Source of the DNA: VGMA01 sp964655475
Lineage (GTDB): Bacteria > Chlamydiota > Chlamydiia > Chlamydiales > VGMA01
Length of the DNA stretch: 64,000 nt
Direction: 5' to 3'
Assembly: GCA_964655475.1 (NCBI GenBank)
Contig: CAZZMO010000003.1
Location: forward strand, 88,188 to 152,187
How positions within the stretch are numbered: position 1 is the stretch's first letter; every line of letters begins with the position of its first letter. The notes under the pieces are model-generated. The model was not told where the DNA came from and ran no database searches. It worked only from the letters and a program-made list of their open reading frames with translations. Positions 60,161 to 64,000 of this stretch are shown one piece after another. The position numbers and the translations under genes were made by a program.

Positions 60161-62245
60161 CTAATAGTCGACTAATTCTTCTATAACAATAGGAGCGGAC
60201 TTTTTGGGAGCGTATTTCGTGATAATTTCAGTCAACACTTGAGGAGTGATAGGCTTTTTGTAAGCATCTTGCATCCCTTTTGCTTTGTACTCTTGAATTT
60301 CTTCTATTGAAGCATTTCCAGAAATTCCGATCGCAGGAAGTGTGCATCCTGATGTTCTCGCTTGTTGGATGGCAACATCGCCATTCATCTTTGGCATTTG
60401 AATATCAGAAAGAATGAGATCAAAGGGGCCTTGTTCTGCAAGAGCTTTTAGAAGTTCCTCTCCGTTGACTACAGCAGTCACTTTTTGCTGAAGTTTATTT
60501 AACATAGACGCAGTCATTTTTCTCACTGAATCAGCATCTTCAGCGTAAAGGATTCGAAGACTCGGCAGCGGATCTTGGAGCGTTGTCATTGCAATTTCTC
60601 TTACGGGGCTAGCAGGTGCGATTGCTATGACCCGGGAGTTATTACCATCTGTCGATGTTCTATCTAATGAGGTAATTCTCATTGTGTTTTCTAACGAGGG
60701 AATGTCTCTTAATGTGCTATCTAGGGATGTGCATAAGTCGCCAGGGATTTCCTTTGAAGATCTTCTCGACCAATCGCAAGAGAATGAGAGGGTTGATTCC
60801 ATTTCAGTTGGTTCATAGGCAGATTCGCAAATTTCGATATTACCATTCATTTTTTCTTTGACATAGTATGCAAGAGATTGTTGGCTAATCGGAGGGAAAT
60901 GGTTGTGAAAGGCTTCAATAAAGGTAGGCGATAATAGGGACGATGATGCAACTGGAGATCTCAGGGAAATTCTAACTTCACTTGTATCTAATTCAGATTG
61001 TGTGATTTTAATTACGATCTGACCACGGGGAGGAAGCCCTTGAAAATGTTTAAAAATCAACGAACCAATGATTTTTCTGAGTATTGATTTGGATCCTTGA
61101 ATTGGTGTGAGCGAAGAGACAGCATCTATTTCAATGAGGAGGACATTTTTAGAGGAAAGGAGTGAAAGATTCGTTTTGATCTCATCAAAAAAGTCTTTTA
61201 GTAAAAAGGAGCGATCGCTTTCAATTTCTCTGGGTAAAATTGGGATTCTATCTCTGTAGTTATCAGCGGCTTCTATAAGTTGCTGTTGAAGATCTTTTAG
61301 CGCTACCCCTCGAGTTGAAAGGGAGTCCAAATCCTCATAATGTTGATGAAAAACTGCAGCTGTATGTGCAGCCATATGAGAGAGTAGATGTTCTGCTCGT
61401 ACATCGACACTCGGGGTTGAACACAAGTGGGGTTGAGCAAAGGCTATACAGAGTTCTCGAGGAGATAATGAAGTTTGACTGAGCGTTGCATGGAGAAGGG
61501 ATCCATCTTCTTTCATGAAGGTGATTGGTAGGTTTGATATGAGAGGCATCTCTCTTGCTGAGCGATCTTCTAAAAATGCTGTAAGTGCTTCTTGATCTGA
61601 ATCAGTCACATAATCTTTAAAGAAAAGCGCCTCTGTCGGGGTCGTCTTTTTTTCAGCATATCCCATCATGGACCAAAAGCGGCGATCGATATTAATGATT
61701 TTGCCATCTTTGTCGATGTATAAAAAAAGGAGATCCGATCCTCTAAAAGGGGCATAAGTTGAAAAAAGGAGTTGAATATCTGGCAAGAGACTCAAAAAAC
61801 CGATCTTTCCTCGGTGCCTTTTTTCATAAAAAGCCAGTGCTGGGATCTCGTCTCCGAACTGATTAAGGATGATTACATGATAGGGGTTTCTCTCTTTTGG
61901 ATCGACTGCCAGAAAAAGACTGCCATCTTTCAGAGTTGTTATCCTGCTTTCATGAGGCGCAGGTATGATGATGTCATAGATTTTTAAGCCGGGGTGGACG
62001 ACATCCCCGATAAAAGGGAGGCTTTTTTCACTAATTGAGGTCACTTTAGAAGTGAGAAGATCGTAGTGCATCTCTAAAGAGACAGAAGGCTTTGTAGCTT
62101 GAGGGGAAATAGCGCTGGCTCTTTTACAATTCCAGGAAGAGGGAATATTGATGGAAAATCTTTTTTTTGCTGGAGAATGGATTTTTTCGACCGTTAGAGT
62201 ATCTGATCCTTTACTGTTATAGTTGTCTCTGATTGTTGCATACAT
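60161..62245 (-). CDS. PAS - degenerate histidine kinase - receiver hybrid protein
   Basis: A 694-residue protein. Residues about 155-275 look like a PAS domain (LLFLYIDKDGKIINIDRRFWSMMGY). About 285-490 resemble a histidine-kinase core, with helices and a MNGNIEICESAYEP strand-like end. There the N-box position reads SILRKIIGSLIFKHFQ without the expected Asn, and no DxGxG loop is visible, so ATP binding is doubtful. A complete receiver domain follows (565-680), with E569/D570, phosphoacceptor D614 (LSDIQMPKMNG), S642 and K664. It has no DNA-binding domain. It lies within the men cluster with its own promoter, and ATGs and an AGAAGGAG site support its start. Confidence 0.82.
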   Translation of the reverse strand: MYATIRDNYNSKGSDTLTVEKIHSPAKKRFSINIPSSWNCKRASAISPQATKPSVSLEMHYDLLTSKVTSISEKSLPFIGDVVHPGLKIYDIIIPAPHESRITTLKDGSLFLAVDPKERNPYHVIILNQFGDEIPALAFYEKRHRGKIGFLSLLPDIQLLFSTYAPFRGSDLLFLYIDKDGKIINIDRRFWSMMGYAEKKTTPTEALFFKDYVTDSDQEALTAFLEDRSAREMPLISNLPITFMKEDGSLLHATLSQTSLSPRELCIAFAQPHLCSTPSVDVRAEHLLSHMAAHTAAVFHQHYEDLDSLSTRGVALKDLQQQLIEAADNYRDRIPILPREIESDRSFLLKDFFDEIKTNLSLLSSKNVLLIEIDAVSSLTPIQGSKSILRKIIGSLIFKHFQGLPPRGQIVIKITQSELDTSEVRISLRSPVASSSLLSPTFIEAFHNHFPPISQQSLAYYVKEKMNGNIEICESAYEPTEMESTLSFSCDWSRRSSKEIPGDLCTSLDSTLRDIPSLENTMRITSLDRTSTDGNNSRVIAIAPASPVREIAMTTLQDPLPSLRILYAEDADSVRKMTASMLNKLQQKVTAVVNGEELLKALAEQGPFDLILSDIQMPKMNGDVAIQQARTSGCTLPAIGISGNASIEEIQEYKAKGMQDAYKKPITPQVLTEIITKYAPKKSAPIVIEELVDY

Positions 62246-62272
62246 AGTAAAAATCTCCTTCTTGCCGCATTT

Positions 62273-62301
62273 AGTATATAGAAAGAATCTCTAAATCGCA
62301 A
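62273..62301 (-). promoter_or_regulatory. Sigma-70-type promoter for the hybrid regulator
   Basis: On the minus strand TTGCGA (62296-62301) is followed after exactly 17 bp by TATACT (62273-62278). Transcription would start near 62266, leaving a 20-nt leader with AGAAGGAG upstream of the ATG at 62245. It is the closest match to a -35/-10 consensus pair that I noticed in the window. Confidence 0.75.
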
Positions 62302-62332
62302 CCTTCTAATTCACAAATAGTTAAGAAATATT

Positions 62333-63307
62333 TTATTTTGCAATTTTTGCATTTAACTCCTCCCATTCATGTTTTGGTTGAGACCCAGCTACGATTCCCG
62401 CTCCCGCAAAGAGGTGCATTACCCCACTCTTCCAAAAACCACTCCTGATCGCCACAATAGAGTGGGAATAGTCTTTTTTCTCTATGCGAATTGGGGATGC
62501 ATAGAGTCCTCGATCAAAGGTTTCTTCTTGATAAATAAAATCTAGAGCCTCCGCGCTAGGGAGTCCACCTACAGCAGGGGTTGGATGGAGAAGGGCTGTA
62601 ATTTCTTCATCTGAAAGAGGGTATTTGAGCTCTGCTCGAATAGGACTCCAGAGGTGTTGCAAAGTGGCTGTTTTCTTGATCATGGGCTCTTTTTCGTAGA
62701 AAATATTTGAACAATAAGATGACAATTTCCCATGAATAGTATCTCGCACGAAGAAGAATTCAGCTCGCTCCTTAGGATTTAAAATGAGCTCTTCAGAAGG
62801 AACCTCTTTTTTCCGTGTGCCGGCCACAGCTTCTGTAAAGAGGAGCTTTCCTTTTCTTTGGAATAGGGTTTCAGGAGTGGTCCCTAAAAAAATACGCTCC
62901 TCATCAAAAAGGAGAGCAAAGGAGATGCCTGTAGCGGGGGGAGTGGAGATAGTGATCGGTAAATCGGTCTCTGTAACTCTTGCTAGAACGACCTTGTTAA
63001 AAACTTTTTGATCGATAAGTTTCAGTGCGTCATGGACCGTTTTTTCCCAGGAAAAAACATCGGGAGTGTGTTTACAAGAATGTATCCCACTCCCGATGAG
63101 AGGAAGCGTTCCCTTTGTATAACTCACTCTGCGGGGAGAAAACGCATAGCGAGCTGGAATTGGATCCCAAAGAGAGGTCTTCCGTTTTTTTTGAAAAAAA
63201 TCCTGAAACGAGATGAGCCATTCATTATCAGATGTGCGTGGTTTTTCCCCTTCTGCAAAGAGGAAGAAATCTTCCGCCTGGTTATACCAATAGAGTTGAG
63301 GATACAT
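62333..63307 (-). CDS. menF: Isochorismate synthase
   Basis: A 324-residue chorismate-binding enzyme, shorter than E. coli MenF (431) because the N-terminal part is reduced. The core is intact: KVVLAR with K105 (catalytic base), LLHPTPAVGGLP, FDRGLYASP and LFAGAGIVAGSQPKHEWEEL. It commits chorismate to menaquinone. Salicylate or anthranilate activity cannot be excluded from sequence alone, but the men neighbours decide. It overlaps menG by 26 bp. Confidence 0.93.
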   Translation of the reverse strand: MYPQLYWYNQAEDFFLFAEGEKPRTSDNEWLISFQDFFQKKRKTSLWDPIPARYAFSPRRVSYTKGTLPLIGSGIHSCKHTPDVFSWEKTVHDALKLIDQKVFNKVVLARVTETDLPITISTPPATGISFALLFDEERIFLGTTPETLFQRKGKLLFTEAVAGTRKKEVPSEELILNPKERAEFFFVRDTIHGKLSSYCSNIFYEKEPMIKKTATLQHLWSPIRAELKYPLSDEEITALLHPTPAVGGLPSAEALDFIYQEETFDRGLYASPIRIEKKDYSHSIVAIRSGFWKSGVMHLFAGAGIVAGSQPKHEWEELNAKIAK

Positions 63308-63995
63308 AAATGCTGGCTACTCCAAATGTTAATGGTGTCCAACGCGTCTCATGAAAACCCTCTTTTTGCAGTAGTTTGCAAAAATCTTCCCCGTAAGGAA
63401 ACTCTTCAATTGTTTCATTGAGGTAGAGATAGGCCTTGGGGTGTTTTGAAAACCATCCTCCGATTCGGGGCATGAGTGTTCTGAGATAAAACAGGTGAAG
63501 CGCTCGAAGGATTTTATTGCTCGGAAGAGAAAATTCGAGGATGAGGAGTTTCCCTCCAGGTTTCAAGACCCGTTTCATCTCTTTGAGCCCACGGGAGAGA
63601 TCAGGAAGGTTTCTGATGCCAAAAGAGATTGTGATCACATCAAAACTTTGATCGGCAAAAGGCATGGCTAGCGCACTCTCATGAAAAAGTTCGATTTTTT
63701 GAGGGAGTTTTTTCCTTGCGAGTGCAAGCATCTCAGAGGCGATATCGAGCCCCACAATCTTCTTCAAGAGACTTTTGTGTTCTCGGTGCATACTCAAGAG
63801 TTGATCTCCTGTTCCGCATGCAATATCTAGATAGTCAAAGGGGGCTTTAAGTGCGCAAGCTTTAGAGAGTTTCTTCCTCCAGTGCAGATCGATTCCTAGT
63901 GAAAAGACTCTGTTAAGAAAATCATATCTTGGTGAAATGCAGTTGAACATCTCGCCTACTTTGCTTTTGTCGAACTTTGATTGAAAATTTGTCAT
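63282..63995 (-). CDS. menG: Demethylmenaquinone methyltransferase
   Basis: A 237-residue SAM-dependent methyltransferase of the UbiE/MenG family: MFNCISPRYDFLNRVFSLGIDLHWRK at the N-terminus, SAM motif LDIACGTGD (56-64), FDVITISFGIRNLPDLSRGLKEMKRVLKPGG, and ETIEEFPYGEDF. It performs the last methylation to menaquinone. It is the first visible gene of the men run; its upstream promoter region lies outside the window. Confidence 0.94.
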   Translation of the reverse strand: MTNFQSKFDKSKVGEMFNCISPRYDFLNRVFSLGIDLHWRKKLSKACALKAPFDYLDIACGTGDQLLSMHREHKSLLKKIVGLDIASEMLALARKKLPQKIELFHESALAMPFADQSFDVITISFGIRNLPDLSRGLKEMKRVLKPGGKLLILEFSLPSNKILRALHLFYLRTLMPRIGGWFSKHPKAYLYLNETIEEFPYGEDFCKLLQKEGFHETRWTPLTFGVASIYVSSTLLV

Positions 63996-64000
63996 AGTAA

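Noticed and set aside
1..64000. tRNA, rRNA, CRISPR arrays, insertion sequences and prophage genes
   Set aside because: No cloverleaf-like segment, repeat-spacer series, transposase or phage protein was noticed; small non-coding RNAs cannot be ruled out by eye.

Overview
The window looks like a chromosomal segment from a member of the Chlamydiae outside the pathogenic Chlamydia genus (an amoeba- or animal-associated 'environmental' chlamydia). Four things point there: the rplKAJL-rpoBC operon followed by tal and a bacterial V-type ATPase operon carrying a DUF2764 protein; the valS-pknD pair; a homolog of the type III secretion chaperone Slc1 next to the glycogen-debranching gene; and the runs ruvB/dcd and cysteine desulfurase/PP2C/two CBS-domain proteins. 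From memory these neighbourhoods match Chlamydia gene order in separately rearranged blocks. Genus is not resolved. No rRNA, tRNA, IS element, phage or CRISPR array was seen.

Layout. 1-10.7 kb: 5'-truncated nusG, ribosomal proteins L11-L1-L10-L7/L12, then rpoB-rpoC, with a strong hairpin between rplL and rpoB and a terminator after rpoC. 10.7-13.0 kb (minus): a Cys-rich unknown, tal, and two small membrane or secreted proteins. 13.07-20.5 kb (plus): V-ATPase E, DUF2764, A, B, D, I, K, mostly translationally coupled, followed by fumC. 21.9-32.3 kb: Nudix hydrolase, lipoprotein, DAHP synthase, a Na+:alanine-type symporter, valS-pknD and trpS. 32.3-34.3 kb (minus): an accessory-looking patch with a 53-aa unannotated ORF and two coupled related genes. 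Both proteins carry an RVxF-PhiPhi-like motif of the kind that docks eukaryotic protein phosphatase 1, which makes them the best candidates here for undescribed host-directed effectors. 34.4-45.1 kb: SpoIID, RuvB, Dcd, an unknown, a divisome-like small protein, two CNNM/CBS proteins, cysteine desulfurase, PP2C, a CPBP membrane protease and a lipoprotein. 45.2-53.5 kb: glgX, the Slc1-like chaperone, dnaA with repeats upstream, yidC and a large TPR protein.

53.7-64.0 kb is a complete classical (o-succinylbenzoate) menaquinone cluster. On the minus strand it runs menG-menF-[PAS/degenerate-kinase/REC hybrid]-menD-menH-menB-menA-menC-menE, and a hotdog thioesterase converges on menE and probably supplies the DHNA-CoA hydrolase step. 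Pathogenic Chlamydia are reported to use the futalosine route, so this is a lineage-defining difference. The hybrid regulator sits inside the cluster with its own consensus-like promoter and lacks recognisable ATP-binding motifs.

Taken together: transcription and translation core; cation-driven energetics (V-ATPase with Na+-ligand residues in subunit K, a Na+ symporter, menaquinone synthesis fed by chorismate through DAHP synthase); divisome and peptidoglycan remodelling (SpoIID, FtsB-like protein, PknD/PP2C); and host interaction (Slc1-like chaperone, the RVxF pair).
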